64,000 nucleotides of DNA. Source: Anisakis pegreffii. Taxonomy: Eukaryota > Nematoda > Chromadorea > Rhabditida > Anisakidae. The translations under genes were made by a program, and so were the position numbers. Within the stretch, counting starts at the first letter, position 1. Each line of letters begins with the position of its first letter. Under the pieces are notes generated by a model. The model did no database searches. It saw only the letters and a list, made by a program, of their open reading frames with translations, and was not told the DNA's origin. Location of the stretch: positions 1 through 64,000 of the forward strand of contig JAPYMA010000028.1 of the NCBI GenBank assembly GCA_035041965.1, given 5' to 3'. Below are positions 1-18,044 of the stretch, piece after piece.

Positions 1-150
1 GTATATTTATAAAAGCAAGCGATAATATGAGATGTGTCTTTCTTTCCTTTTATAAAATGTGCAAAAAAGATCTTATTACTTAATTGATAGTTGGCGTATA
101 TGTTTCTCTATCGGGTCAAGTGATATCGCAATGAATGGATTTTCGATTGT

Positions 151-5101
<4,951 letters not shown>

Positions 5102-5814
5102 CTGCTTTGATTGAAGCATCGATCGATTGATTTCAACGAATCGCCAATTGATTATTAGTGATTGAATTATTTGTGATGATTGATCGATTATAGGAGACTT
5201 GATTGTTAATAATGACAGCAATATTAAATTTATTTGTTAATATTATAATGATGAATGTTATCATGATTAATACCGTTATCGTTTCCTTATTCTTGTGATT
5301 GTTGTGATGAGAAAAATGCAGATATTTATTCTTTTTGTTTATTCATTGCTGCATTTAATTACTATTGTTATGATATAAATGTGCCTTATTCATGAATTAC
5401 CGACTGTAACATTCAAATATTTTTGTGTTTGTTCTCTGTGCATTTTCACTGATTGGTCAGATTTGCACCTTGCTTGTCATTAGATTAAACATTTGCCAAA
5501 AGATCTTACGCGAACTCTCGATTCTGTGAACTGTCAATTTTTTCATTCTCTTCTGCTGCTGCTGCAGTCATCAAAGTAGGTCAAGAAATAGTTAACATAT
5601 AAAGCACTTTAATTCATTACAAACCGATCAGCCATCTGATGTCGAGAAGCAGATTTTGGCCACTTGAAATTAATTTATCGAAGGGAATTCAGCAGAAAAT
5701 CTGTCAGTTCTTCACTTTTCACATACTCATTCGCTGTCATTGTTGAAGAGCGCTACAATCTTACATAAAAATTGCCAAAAGTCACGCTTCTATTATTGAA
5801 AAAAAATTGTTTGT

Positions 5815-5959
<145 letters not shown>

Positions 5960-6412
5960 AATTTATGCATATAATTCACTGAATATACAGAAAATCGAGG
6001 TATGCCGGAGAGAGAATTTACGAATAAGCTGATTAAAACTGAATACGACGACTGTGTGCAGCAATCGTTTGAATGATGCTTGATGCGATCATGCAGCAAT
6101 CGAAGGTGTACATAACGCTCCATTTTCACTCATGATTATTGAACCATTTTCCATTGCTGCGAATTTTTTCATCTTGTTCATTCATTTAGATGGCTATTCC
6201 TAATTATTCCGAGCAAAGATGGCTGTCTTTGGCACTCAGTCGCACATTATAAGATAACGGTTTTTAGATGATTTACGTTGACGCATCTCGCTTGCACATC
6301 TAAAGCGTTTTTGGAGTATTGGAAACTGTTTTGATTGCATTCGGATCATATAGAGCGTATACTTTTCCAAAACTTGTATCAGCTCTGAATTGAAAAGTAA
6401 AGTACTGTTCAC

Positions 6413-6506
6413 GATTGAACAAAACTGGAAAGATGAAAGAACTCGAAAAAGATTCATTTGATTGAACAAAACTGGAAGGATGAAAGAACTCGAAAAAGAT
6501 TCATTT
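6413..6506. repeat. 47-bp tandem duplication (two copies)
   Basis: The unit begins GATTGAACAAAACTGGAA and ends AAAAAGATTCATTT. Copy 1 is 6413-6459 and copy 2 is 6460-6506, with one visible substitution (AAAGATG against AAGGATG). A recent local duplication in non-coding DNA. Confidence 0.9.
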
Positions 6507-6964
6507 CGTTCCATGCAAGTTGCTCAGATGCTTTAAGTAACTATCGATCAATTGCTTGTTCGTTCGATGCTTACGGTTATTTCGAAACGTTGTGATTGGA
6601 CATTTAATAGAATTGCAATTCAATGTTTCCATGTTGTTTTAATTCCCAGTACAGTTTCGAGTTACAATAGGTTCTGATCAGAAACTCTTAAGTAAGTTGC
6701 CAATTAATTTGAAGCTGGATAACAACAAAATCTAAGATGTAACGTTTGTTGTTTGCGAACGTGTACTGTTCCTGCTGAAGGGTATACCCCTTCTAGCAGA
6801 AACACCATCATTGACTTCTGGTTTAAAGCTGACTAATTGCTCAATTTGAAGGGTTCGTCACTTTCTAATGTACAAAATTCTAAGGCAACAGAATTTCATC
6901 CTCTGTATTCTATTGTACTTTCATCAACGTCATTTGATTGCGCTGTGATTAATTACTAATGTGG

Positions 6965-7225
6965 TGCGGGGACGGAAAAAAAAGTCGGGGATGTGGAAAA
7001 TCGAGGACGGAATTTTGCAATCGGGGACCCCGAAAATGCGGCTGGCTTAAAAGTTACCGGGGACGTGGTCCCTGAAATTCCCGATTATTGGTGTTGCAGA
7101 GACGGAAAAAAGTCGGGGACGGGGAAATCGGGGACGAAAATTTCCAGTTGGGGATCACGGAAATGTCGTTGGCTCGGAAAAAGTCGGGGACGGGGTCCCC
7201 AAAATTCCTCGCTCCCCGTACCACA
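6965..7225. repeat. GC-rich degenerate repeat island
   Basis: A sharply GC-richer patch in AT-rich DNA, built from recurring words such as GGAAAAAGTCGGGGA (near 6973, 7103 and 7176), GTCGGGGACGGGG and GGGGACCCCG. The first two words are about 130 bp apart. A related patch, mostly as the complement, occurs at 62078-62165 at the 3' side of a hAT remnant. Likely part of a dispersed repeat family; no coding signal. Confidence 0.6.
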
Positions 7226-8580
7226 CTAGTTAGGAGTGTTACATTATTGTAACTATCATAGTGTAGAATTATCATGAATCGAGACCCATGTTCTTCGCTA
7301 GTTTATTATTTTCGATTGTAATTGGGAAAGAGAGAGCAGAAATAAATTCGAAATCCTTTGATAATTCTCAATTGAAAAGGAAGAGTCAGGTGAAGAATAA
7401 TGACAAGACCGGTATTGGGAATTCTTGAAAAACGGTGCTGCTAATGATGCGAGAAGAAATTTTTGAGCTGCTAATGCTTATTGCCCACGAATTTGATCAG
7501 TATTTTTCGCTCACTGCTCACCTCACATTCTGCTCATGTACTCCAGTCCTCTATCACTGGACAAGTTCACGAATCTGTTTGCAAGATTGTCGAAATACTC
7601 GTCAGTTCTATTGCGACCTACTTTTAACGAAATTGCAGCAAAAAACTTTGAATCTTAAAAACGTTCAGTAACCTTGCTGTGTACTTACTCAACAAGACTC
7701 TTTAAACAAGTCTTTCGAAGACACTCTTTTGTTTGGAAATTTGCTAATGTAAGGGTAAACTACGAGAAGAATGGAAATAAAAGAAGTGATATTAGTGAAA
7801 TGAAGAAAAGTTTTGTAGATTGTTCATGTTATACGAATAACAATAAATAACAGCCGAGTGAGTGATGATAGAGTTTTATTTGAAAATGTATTACGTAAAA
7901 CACAATATGATATTTGATGTTGTTGTTGAATAGAAAATTCCAGTTGAATTCTATGAGTATTCATCATCAATTTAACTCATCCGAATAACTAATGCGCTTT
8001 CAATCTTATTACAATTATACGATTACTTAGATAGAAAGGATTGTCAAATGCAGTTACTACAACTATGTTTGATATTATTAATTCACTTTCTTCAGTGAAG
8101 ACAGACACAATGATGATAAAGTGACATTCAAATAGATCGATGCTTTTTATTATTGTTATCATTACTATTATTATTAATATAGTATACGAAAGTAACAGTA
8201 AGTCTTCAACGAGTCTGTTTCACTAATAACTATGAGAAGTGAATAAGATTTGTCAGGTTTATTCTTTGTATGGTGTTTAGGTTGGTCGAAAAAGTACACA
8301 GAGTTTGGAGTGTAATGGGTTAATGTCGAGAGCGAGAGTAGGATGGCAAATATTAGTTGACGATGAAGATTTGGACTAACTGAATACTGAGCAAATATTA
8401 GCCATCTATCCATCCATCCAATTGGCTCTATTATTGTGTATGTATGACAGCAGGGTAAGAGGCCTACCTGCCTGAGTACACCATAACGACACACACACAC
8501 ACACTGTGAGAGCGGTGTGCACAATGCTGATTTACTTTTGTATTGCATATATATGTGACTGCAATTATCTGCTGCTGGTA

Positions 8581-8745
8581 TTACTGTTGGTGATTATGGT
8601 GGTGCTGATAGTCGTTCAATGGGAGCAGGCAAGATGTTGGCATAGCTGAACAGAGCTTCGGATTCAGCCCTGCTACATAAGGCCATGCTTCCGCACCGCC
8701 TCGCATTACATCCATCCACCAAATCGCCCCTTTCCATATTTGTTG
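8581..8745 (-). CDS. Candidate coding exon, unrecognised
   Basis: On the minus strand a frame reads WMDVMRGGAEAWPYVAGL and continues with Cys, Pro and a His-rich end (DYQHHHNHQQ) to a TAA at 8581-8583. A second overlapping frame is also open over 8594-8797. Base composition here is richer in GC than the surroundings, which suggests coding. It could be the terminal exon of the minus-strand gene seen at 9.9-15.7 kb. I do not recognise it, and the correct frame is not certain. Confidence 0.22.
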   Translation of the reverse strand, partial: QQIWKGAIWWMDVMRGGAEAWPYVAGLNPKLCSAMPTSCLLPLNDYQHHHNHQQ

Positions 8746-9869
8746 TTAACTCCTTCGTCAAATTCATCAGTATCAAATTCATCTGATTTTTCGACAAATC
8801 AAGTCAGGCACTGCCTTCTTCTCACTTGTTGTGTTCCCCATCAGTCATTACCTGCTCCCCAGATTCACTTTCAATTCAGTGCACTCAGTACATATATTTA
8901 AAACTTTTTATCAGTCATTAGCTTCTCATTCACCAGTCCCTTTTCAGCTACCACTCTCCTTTAATTTTTCTTTTCATCACCTGACAAACTTTCACGGAAC
9001 GGCCCGGATAATCCCATCTATAATAGTTGAAATAACATCTCTTGTTTTATCGCAGCAACAGCACTATTTTGATCTGAAGTTTTGAAGCTATTCCAAAGTA
9101 TTTCCACAAAAAATGTGTTGACTGGAATCAGCAATTGAAAATTACCCTCGACTTTGGCATTCATTTATCATATTGTCAATGACAAATGCATATATGACCC
9201 GTAGATCGCATTCCTTATTTTCGAAAGTATCACTTTAAGCTTAGTTTTAATAGCGACTGCATTCAGTCCCCAGCCTCCACTCCTCTCCTCCTCAAATCCA
9301 ACTCAACAGAATTTTTGGCTAAAGCACGTTCAGTTTCCGGTTCTTCATTGACTTATTATACGATGCGACGTGCGCTCGTTTCACAATTTAGTTGTTTTCG
9401 TTGTATACGCATAAGAAAAGCTCATTGCATTCTCATTTTTATGCCCGTCAATTTGATCAAATACTTTTGCTGCCTTTTATGCATTTCATCAGATTTCGCA
9501 TAGCTGTAATTCGCGTAGAATTTGTTGTAGAGGAGCTTTCTTATTACTGTATTCAACACAAATTATGATTTTTGAATTGAATATCGCACAACAAACTTCT
9601 TTGTAGCAAATGCACACAAATCATGTTATTTCAATAATAAAAATCGATTCGAATTGAATGTGCGTTATCGTAGAGAGATTTTCTGTTTCGTATTCAAAAA
9701 TCAGTTGATTAGTACTGACGATTACTATCTACTAGCAGCATAAGTTGAAAAAGATTTTAAAATTTGTCTAATTTAATCGCTACTGAAAGTAATGAGGGAG
9801 AGAGCAGTTGATGCGATTGCGACGTTTATATTGTAAAGTTGCATATAGTATCATTTCAAGGCTATGCAC

Positions 9870-10113
9870 ATCCGTGTTGTGGGTGGACATACAATCACTC
9901 CCGACCTATCTGGCATGATCTGTTCATTGGAGGTGACCAGATCACCCTGGTAACGCCAGTACCAATTTACTGAACCACGGAGAAATGAGAGGTTTGGCGG
10001 CTCATGGCGCTTGATGAAAGGCAGTACAATATGTTGATTCAGATCAAAATCGAGTTTGTTTAATGCCATCAGTAGATTTCTATCGATGGTCTGCAGTTTA
10101 TACGATACGTGTG
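9870..10113 (-). CDS. Candidate internal exon, minus strand, unrecognised
   Basis: Between an acceptor (CAATGACAG at 10113) and a donor (GAT|GTGCAT at 9870), the minus strand is open for about 81 codons of protein-like sequence. It reads YKLQTIDRNLLMALNKLDFD, later NWYWRYQGDLVTSNEQ, then VIVCPPTTR. Composition (Trp/Tyr, mixed charge) is unlike random AT-rich ORFs. It starts in phase 1, whereas the last placed exon of the gene upstream (11762) ends in phase 2. So either an exon is missing between them or this belongs to a separate gene. I do not recognise the family. Confidence 0.35.
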
Positions 10114-11557
10114 CTGTCATTGAGTTTTTAGCCTATCTACCATATGTGTATGTTTTTGACACGGAATAAGCACTACTACTTCAACGTGTCGTTGTCACGA
10201 TGGCTTTTTGTGCCCGCTAACATTTAAAAATGTATTCGTAAAGCTTGCTTAATTAATGGTGAAAGAAAGTGAAATCAACAAGAACTGAAAATTAGGGAGT
10301 GAAATATTGTGAGGTGGCAACTGATCATAAAAATTAACGAATGAAACGACTGATGAATGCGCGTATAATTCGATCGTTCTTTCCAACTATACGTACCCAT
10401 GCTTTCTAAAGGCTACCGTATCTTTATTGGAGCTTGATGTACATAAGTTTCACTGACTCATCCAGTTTACGAGCTTACTCTATTCACTTGCTATAAATAA
10501 CATTTTTCAGTGTTAATCAACCGTGTGCAGTTTGCAATCGGAAACTGTGTTACCTCTGTATTGGACTGTTGACCAATTTATAAAGGCGTAATTCTATGAG
10601 ATCGTCAAAGTCAATGTTCAGATTGAAACTAATTAACTAAAAACCGCATAAATTGTTTTGAAAATCATCGTATGTTAACAATCACACATTCTATCTTAAT
10701 CCATGTGCTGGATTATGATTGAGTCGGAAATGGTCCGTGATAGCATGCCTTATTAAAAAATGTTCACAAAACTACACCAACGATAAACTGTATCAACGCG
10801 TTGTATTAAAATGTTGCTCTATTGAAATTCGATCGAATTAAAACGCCAATATCAATGAAATATTCTCGTTATGCCTTCTTGTCGAAGCTCCAAAATAACA
10901 TAACTGGAAATTTCACTAGTTAACTTGTTTACGGAATCCACCGATCTTCGAACTCCTTCTGATACTTCCTTAATTACGTCAACGTCACTAGAAGGAGTAA
11001 TTGATTTAATTTTTGATACGCAATTCTGAGTTAGTGAGAACTTTTCATTTTCATTACTTGTCTAGTGGACACCATTATCTATTTATTCTGTTTTCTCATG
11101 AACTCATTAGTCATTCGGCTGTTCGGTAGTATCCGAACAATTACGTAGTCAACGAAAAGAATTTTGTATGTGATCATTGCTGTCGTAATTGTTATGACGG
11201 ATGTTATCGTTATTTTGATACAGACCCATTCACATAGCATTTTATAAAGTTATAACATAAAAGGACAAATAACCAACGATCAATAAAGGCACTGATAATA
11301 ACAGAGCAAAAAACGTATAAGTATTATACATCACAATTAGCTATATCTTCTTGCTAGACATTCTTGTCCATTTCATTCGTACTTTTTATTCCTCAGCACT
11401 GTAATAAAAGCACATTTATATGATGCTACTGGGTGGAATTTGGAAAACATTTTTTCACTGGAAGTATCAGTAGAACTTAGCAGCTAATACCAATAGATTA
11501 GTTATGCTTAATAGGTAGAAATGTTCTATACTCATCAATATCATTAGCATAAATTCA

Positions 11558-14500
11558 TTAGCAATGTGCAATAAATGAATCAGAACAAATGAAATACGGT
11601 AGCTCTAGGCAGGGACGCCAAGCTTTTGTGTTTGGGGACGACAGAGGTGAAAAACTGAAGATGAAAATAAAACATTTTAACTATTTTGAAAGATTATAGA
11701 AATTGTTTAATCCGTAAAGAATTTAGAGTGTGAAAAGCGATAAGCATACAAAATCGCCTACCTATCAGCAGTACTATCAGCCGAATCGTCGCCTGGTACG
11801 TAAACAAACTGAGATGTGTGCGAGGAGAAGTCACAATCATAATTCCACGAACGATCTTCACCGAAATCAATGCTCACTATTTTTGAATCACCCAATTCAG
11901 CCACTACACGCAACTCACTCAGATCGACACGAACGTTTGGTAAACACAATTCCGACGTTGAAGACCAATGATATTTGGCTATCGGTAACGGACAACACGT
12001 ATCCTCAAATCATCATTATTCATTATGTAATATCGAATTCCTTTCAATAATTCTTCTCCCGTCAGTATTTCTTTAAATTTCTCTGAAAAATCTAAAAAAA
12101 CCTTATTCCATTTCATCTCAATGCAACTACTTCTTCGAAACGTTTTTCATCGCAAAATTTGGAAAAACCGTCATTTTTAACTTCATTATACACCCATCGT
12201 TCTTCCTACTTGCTGATAATAGTGTACCTCTGTGCCGACATAACTGACTAACACCTGGTAACCTCGAAGATGCAGAGCAAACCGCACAAGTTCTCAGGAT
12301 AGTCCCATCCAATGAATTTTGCCCATCGAATGAAACCCTCTTGCACAACAAAAATTTTCCATAAAATGCTTCATTCTATGAGGGTCGCACTGAATGCACT
12401 ACACTAACTCTTCAATGCATAAAATCGTTGCATACTGTATACTGCACGTAATATCCGTTTACTGGAAAGTAAGTGGAAAGATTTTGAGGTGGTTGGTATT
12501 TGTTTGAATAGTACATATGCAAAGTAACATCAATTAAGATTATTCGAAAGCGCAAAGCAAAGGAAAAACGAAAACTGTGAACTCTAACCCCACGATGAAC
12601 AAAGTTTTCATAGCAGCATCTACTGAATCCATCACCACTGCTAAAGTGAGAGTTGTTCTGATTCGCACAACAAAGATATTTTGCCTGTAATGCCACTGAT
12701 ACAACTATCATATGAATAATTTATTACTCCTACTGAAAAAATATTTTTTGCATCATATATCAAACTTCAGGTCGCATCATTCATGGATCATCGATTCATA
12801 TGTCAATGTTCAAGTGACAGTTTAAATATTTCCCTGAAGCGAAAAACAAAAACTCTTTTCAGTGAATCAAATATGCTTTTTACTGTTACCTAAAAAGCTA
12901 GAATCTTCTCAACTCCATAAGGCATTGAGCAATGCTTTATATTGACTCAAAATAAGCAACTTGAAATAAGGAGACGTGGAACGATGATGACATGCCAATT
13001 GTCAAGTTAATGACATGCCAATTTCAAACCAATTGTCAAGTTAATCAAGAAGATGCATAGTGTAATGAAAGGCACAAACTTGCAAAAATTTTTGTATACA
13101 GCAGAGATTTATCGTTGCGTTTGAGCAACGACCAGGCATACATAAATCTGTTAAGTAAACTCCTTTGTTACAACATTTATTGACATTTTCTTTACCATTT
13201 TTCTTCATCTATAAAATGTCAACAGCAGTGAAAATTGTGATTGTGATTTGTTTATTTATTACAACGATTCGTTTTGTTTGTTTCAAACTAGATGTTTCGA
13301 CGATGCAAGTTTTATAAACTGCAAGAGATTGATTCAGGAAATATTAAGCTGAATATAAGTCGAAGGGTTTTCAAGGCATCATAACTTCTAAACAATGAAC
13401 TCGTAAATAACTTGTAACCTGTAGATAATTCTTGCAAAACCGAATATTGCAATTAAACTGTAATAGTAATATTAACAACCTGTTGATAACAAACATCATC
13501 TGTGAATGCAGCACACGGAATGCTATCAGCAAAAGTAAATGGTGTCGGCCAAACAGTTGCTGCCGGTGTTGGGGGAATTTGCGCCTTAAAAAATAACGCC
13601 GCCTCAGAAAAAAAAGAGTAATGGTGAGAACATGCATAACGGTAATAGCACTACTTTCCTGACTATTTGTTCGACCATTCAAAATCGAGACGCTTGAAAT
13701 GGTGAACATCTCACTCCGAGAAGCCAATCGTCTCTTTTATTGTAAGCAGTGCCATAAACGAGTAAAAGATCATACATGATAATGAAAAGTAACCCTGAAA
13801 GGAGCAGGTTTAGTTGGCAAGCCCAAGTCTGTGGTACTGTAGTCTACATACTCATCATCTTCGTCTGAGCCGTAGACCGGTGGTGTCCTTTGTTCACTAG
13901 CCCATTTATTGTCGTTCACGTTGTCTCTTTGACTGACATCTAATTGAATTAGCAATAATCACCGAAATTATTAAAATCGCATTCGCAACAGCCCATTTAT
14001 TGCAGTGATGTTATTAAATAATTTCAATTAAATTTGTTGTAACTGCAATAAATGGAATGATGTTAAAATCTTTCCCGATAATCTTATGATGTAAAAGTCG
14101 AGCAAAGTTCTTGATTTAATTTCTTGGAAGAGTGAGTATCTTGTCATTAAATGGGTGCATTTCACCAGTATTTGACAATGTGAATAAATACAACGTTTTT
14201 CGATTTCATGCATTATGCAATCAAAAAACGCTGTAATTGACCGATTAAAGGAAGCTCGCCGAAATCAACTATTTTTGAAAAGATTCATGAAGAAACGTGA
14301 TTGTTATCAAACAACTGACAGCATTCAACGGTTTCACCTGTATGATTTTGAAAGTGTTCTCATCTGACTTAAGTTGAATCTATCCAACATGAGCATACAC
14401 TTCATATTACTCCTATTGTAACAGAAAAAATGAGACAGAAATGAATGGGTAGAAGAATGATTTTCAGATCAGAAAGCAATATTACTGAGTGAATGTTACC

Positions 14501-15662
14501 GAGAGTTTTTTGATGCGGTGCTTGTTCCTGTTGATGGTGATGTTGCTGTTGCTGTGGATGGGACTGTTTCTGATGCAACTGTTGTTCGGTAAGACGTCGT
14601 CGATACTCATCCAACTGCTCCTTTCGACGCTCATATTCCCGTTGACGATGTTCATACTCTAAACGCTGTCGTTCCTCTCGCTCTTGTTGTTCACGTTTCC
14701 GTTCCTCATCGTCAATTCGTTGCTGCTTTCTTCTTTCAGATTCCTGCTCTTCTTTTCGATTGCCATTTATATTCAACTCAGTCCTCTGTTGAGAAGTGCT
14801 CATTACTGCTCTATTATTATTATTATCACTGCTACTGTACGGTGAATATGCTCTTCTAATGTCATCGCTACTGCTCTCACTTCTTTCTGGATGTTGTGCT
14901 TGCTGTTGACGACTTCGATCAACAAACTCAGACGATGGTCTCCAAGTACCCTGTCGACTGTTCGGTACTTGTTTATTAACGGTTGAACGTCCTCCATTCA
15001 ACGACTGTGCGAAGTTGTCGAATCGTGAACGCTGATTTGATGCACTTTGTTTCTTTGAGGATTGTTGAGACGTTTCTCGACTATCTCTTAAATCATTCTA
15101 TTCAACTGGCGTACATCCTCAACGACAATTTCTCTTTTACCAATCCACAATTCACAGTAATCGTTCATTTTTTCATCACTTAAAGTGAATTATCATCCTA
15201 TTACTGCTAAAATCAATTGCATAATTCAAAGTATTTCATGCAAATTCGTTGCATAATTTAGCTTCTCAAATTCGTTGACAGTGTTAAACTTCACCATAAA
15301 AATAACCGATTCAAAGAATGTAAGAACAAATAATCATGAAAAGTCGTTTGGAATAAGTAAGTTTTAATCGCATGCATAATAATGAGTGATAATGAACAAT
15401 AACTATTGATTTGAAAGTCGATAGAATAAACTGTGTTCCATATCAACCGATCATAGGTATATTAACAGCCATATATTTCAACACACCTGGGATATTCGGC
15501 TATATTGACACGGTCTTGACGACTGCCCGTATACCCTGGGTAACGTTGTGAATATTCTCCAGAGGGAGCGCTTTCCAGAGACGACATCTGATCGTTGTTT
15601 AATGAAGATGAAGCGTACTGTTGTGTAGGTGCTGCAGATGGATGCAGATAAGCAGTCACCTG
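11558..15662 (-). CDS. Unrecognised multi-exon protein: Gln/Glu/Arg-rich then Cys-containing
   Basis: Minus-strand exons in transcription order are 15662-15487, 15086-14500, 13939-13794, 13602-13480, 12684-12589, 12339-12228, 11978-11762 and 11654-11558 (TAA). All junction phases agree and the total is 518 codons including the stop. The first four joins are strongest. Exon 2 begins with a Ser/Asn/Arg-rich segment, then a charged helix-prone segment (EEQESERRKQQRIDDEERKR and following) ending in poly-Gln/His. Exon 3 is acidic (YGSDEDDEYVDYSTTDLGLP). Exon 4 is Pro-rich with two Cys (ADSIPCAAFTDDVCYQQ). Later exons carry paired Cys (KYLCCANQ, SRCCYENF). Upstream exons and the true start were not found. 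The last exon is the weakest, because other donors would let the gene run on to 10.1 kb. No domain is recognised; the function is unknown. Confidence 0.45.
14500..15086 (-). CDS. Largest exon of the minus-strand gene: charged helix plus poly-Q/H
   Basis: The 587-bp exon enters in phase 2 (AG|A) and leaves in phase 1 (G|GTAACA). It encodes about 195 residues. The middle is a single-alpha-helix-like run of alternating E/R/K/Q (about 70 residues, e.g. REQQEREERQRLEYEHRQRE), followed by EYRRRLTEQQL and a Gln/His tract. This pattern is common in cytoskeletal or scaffold linkers and is not diagnostic. The strong open frame and coherent composition make this the best-supported exon of the gene. Confidence 0.65.
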
Positions 15663-16659
15663 CTGAAATTGGGATGATAAGCTCCCGTTGCAATCTTACA
15701 ACTGTGTATCAAAAGAAAAATGCTCATTAGTCGTGAGTAAATGACAATTTCGCAACACAGTGAGTACTTCATTCCAAAATGTGTCGTTGATTAGTGGCAG
15801 AATTCATGCTTTAGCTGAGAAGACAATGCAGTCTGAAATAACGTCGATGAAAAGTGATTTACTGCTGTTATGATACAAAAATCACAAGTAGAGTGATAAT
15901 GAATCATCTCTGCCGTGTTTCTTCCCGTGACCAACTGTATATGCCATATTTCTAGCATGCGAAAAATCCAGGATCATTTGCCGCCAACCAAACTTATTCA
16001 GCAAGTTGATCGCACCTGCAATCATCTTGGTCTATGTTGCAAGGCAAAAAGATGATTCAAGGCTAATTTAGTTTCTGACAAGCGTTCTCAAAGAATGTCG
16101 TCTACATGATTCAAACTGATAAGTGCACTCTTACTTTAAAGTGCAGTTTGCAATAAGACGTCAAATTTGGAGTAATTATTTCTTCTCGTGGAATACGACA
16201 CTGATTGTGAGTTTCATTCATGATCAGACGTATTTGCATTCAGTTTCATGTGGAAAAGTTGAACGACACTAGCAAATGAAGATGAGATAAAAGTGTGACT
16301 GACATTGAACAAGGAAGTCCAACTCAATGCGATAGATAAAAGTGATGTAATCAGGCTGCCCTGTTAAAGTGCATCAGTAGCAAAATCAGCAGGCGACGAA
16401 TGCACAAATCTTGGAAGCTCTGATAATGACAAAGCAAAATTTCATGTAAACGAATCCGGACAGAAGTTTGCATAAACAAAACTTCATAAGTGCAAAGTTG
16501 AGTTTAGAATGTTGATCGCTCGTTTAGCAGTGATCGTACGTTAAACAACTGTTCATCACCGAGTAATTTCTTTCGCGATTCGAGTGAAATTATGAGAGCA
16601 TTCAGTTTTGGATAGCGAAAAGTGGTGATGGCAACCGAGCGAAATCAGCGTCGGGTGCG

Positions 16660-16880
16660 AATCTCTTTTAGGATCCCGAAGTTCGATATTCCGACCGAAG
16701 TACAGAACATACGTCGAAGTTGATTCGAATTCATTTTTCAAAGTGAAAGTCGGTATTCTGACCGAATTTCAACATTTTCGGTTACAAACCGACCATTTAA
16801 TCTTTTGATATTCTGAAATCCGATCAAACTTTGAAATTCTCCGGTCGCACCCACCAAAATTTAGTATTTTTCCGGAATTT
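16660..16880. repeat. CCGACC-rich interspersed repeat island
   Basis: The words TATTCCGACCGAAG, GTATTCTGACCGAA, TTTTCGGTTACAAACCGACC and TTTTTCCGGAATTTACCGAA recur over about 200 bp. Similar wording occurs at 28985-29095 and 63300-63480. Probably a decayed dispersed repeat; no coding content. Confidence 0.5.
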
Positions 16881-16967
16881 ACCGAAACTTTTTAAATATA
16901 CAAACGCATAAATTACGTTTATTTGAACGCTTTAACATAAATCAAAACGCCTATAAACGGATACATA

Positions 16968-17304
16968 CAGTGGCGTAGCCAGGATTTCTTGAGGGAAGGA
17001 GGAAGAGGCGAAAAGTGGTCGTCTGTTCCCAAAAACGGCACTCACGGTGGAGTACACCGGGGCTGATCTATTAAAGCGATCGTTTTAGTTTTAATTGAGA
17101 CGTTAAACTATGAAATTAATGGACTAGTTTTGCATGTATTCATGATAAGAAGAAAAATTGAATTTTGGAGTATATTTTTTACGTTGCTACGTCCTTTTCT
17201 TTTCGCATCCTTTTCCCTATTCTTTCACCATTCAAGATTGGAAAAGGGGGCTGGGGGAGGAGGAGAGCTGCGCGTCTCTTGCACCCTTCCCTTGGCTAGA
17301 TACT
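16968..17304. mobile_element. Degraded MITE-like element
   Basis: The left end reads CAGTGGCGTAGCCAGGATTT, a terminal phrase typical of non-autonomous DNA transposons in many animal genomes. The right end reads CCTTGGCTAGATACT, an imperfect inverted complement (AGT..TAGCCA.GG). The interior has no transposase and a G-rich segment. About 337 bp. The target-site duplication is not clear. Confidence 0.4.
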
Positions 17305-17660
17305 CATTTTAAGAATGAAAGAATGCTCATATAATAACTGTTCAAAATCACCCATTCCAAAGATGTATTTTTCGTTTTTGTAACGACTGCTCCAACGATT
17401 CAGAATAGTTAGAGATTGAAACTTCATTAGCATATCATGACAATGAAGACATACTTCGAATTTCATGGTAACAATAAAGTAATTTCCCAAAGATGGATGT
17501 TGATAAATGCACCAGAAAAGACTGCACCTTATAAGCAATCATTAAATCATAACTTCATTTCAGTGATGTAACTCACCACATCTATTGCGTCATGTTCTTA
17601 AAAGTTGAATTGTGTATTATGAAAGGCCTCTAAGCAGTGCAATAGAATTAGTTACAGAAT

Positions 17661-18044
17661 ATGCACTCAAGTTTTTGGTTATATTGTTCATTGCTAAATG
17701 AAGATGTTTATCTCATTTTGTTGAGAATAGTCGTATTGCGTTGTTGTCTAGCCGTATGTACGTCTTCATGTGTAGCAGGAGAAAAAATAACGCCTTGTTT
17801 AGAATGGAAAAGTGCGGGGTGGTTTTGCAGTGCATCTCTCACACAAACGAACAACATGCACTGCCGTAGTGATCACGGAACGAAATTTCGTTTAGGTCGG
17901 AATCCGATTGAATTTCTCGAACCGTCAAGAAATTTGCAGGAAGCTAACATAACTTTTTTGGAGCCACGGGCTACTTTCTCTCATAGCATTCGCAACCGTG
18001 GCGATAGGCCTGTTTCGTATTCCCTCAAAGTCATGAAACTTTGA
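17661..18044 (+). CDS. Doubtful small secreted Cys-containing ORF
   Basis: An uninterrupted frame of 127 codons starts with a hydrophobic stretch (LILLRIVVLRCCLAVCTS) that could be a signal peptide. It is followed by spaced Cys, CLEWKSAGWFC and MHC. The spacing C..W...G..C........M.C faintly recalls the first part of a ShKT domain, but the last Cys pair is missing. The second half overlaps a CCGA-type repeat phrase and may not be coding. It could be a first exon ending near GTTTAG|GTCGG. Low confidence; it may be a chance ORF. Confidence 0.2.
   Translation: MHSSFWLYCSLLNEDVYLILLRIVVLRCCLAVCTSSCVAGEKITPCLEWKSAGWFCSASLTQTNNMHCRSDHGTKFRLGRNPIEFLEPSRNLQEANITFLEPRATFSHSIRNRGDRPVSYSLKVMKL

Noticed and set aside
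8174..8548. Cys/Val-rich minus-strand frame
   Set aside because: The CVCVC run comes from an (AC)n microsatellite and the rest is not protein-like.
14803..14997. Overlapping minus-strand frame beside the charged-helix exon
   Set aside because: Shadow of the better-supported frame, which joins in phase to exons on both sides.
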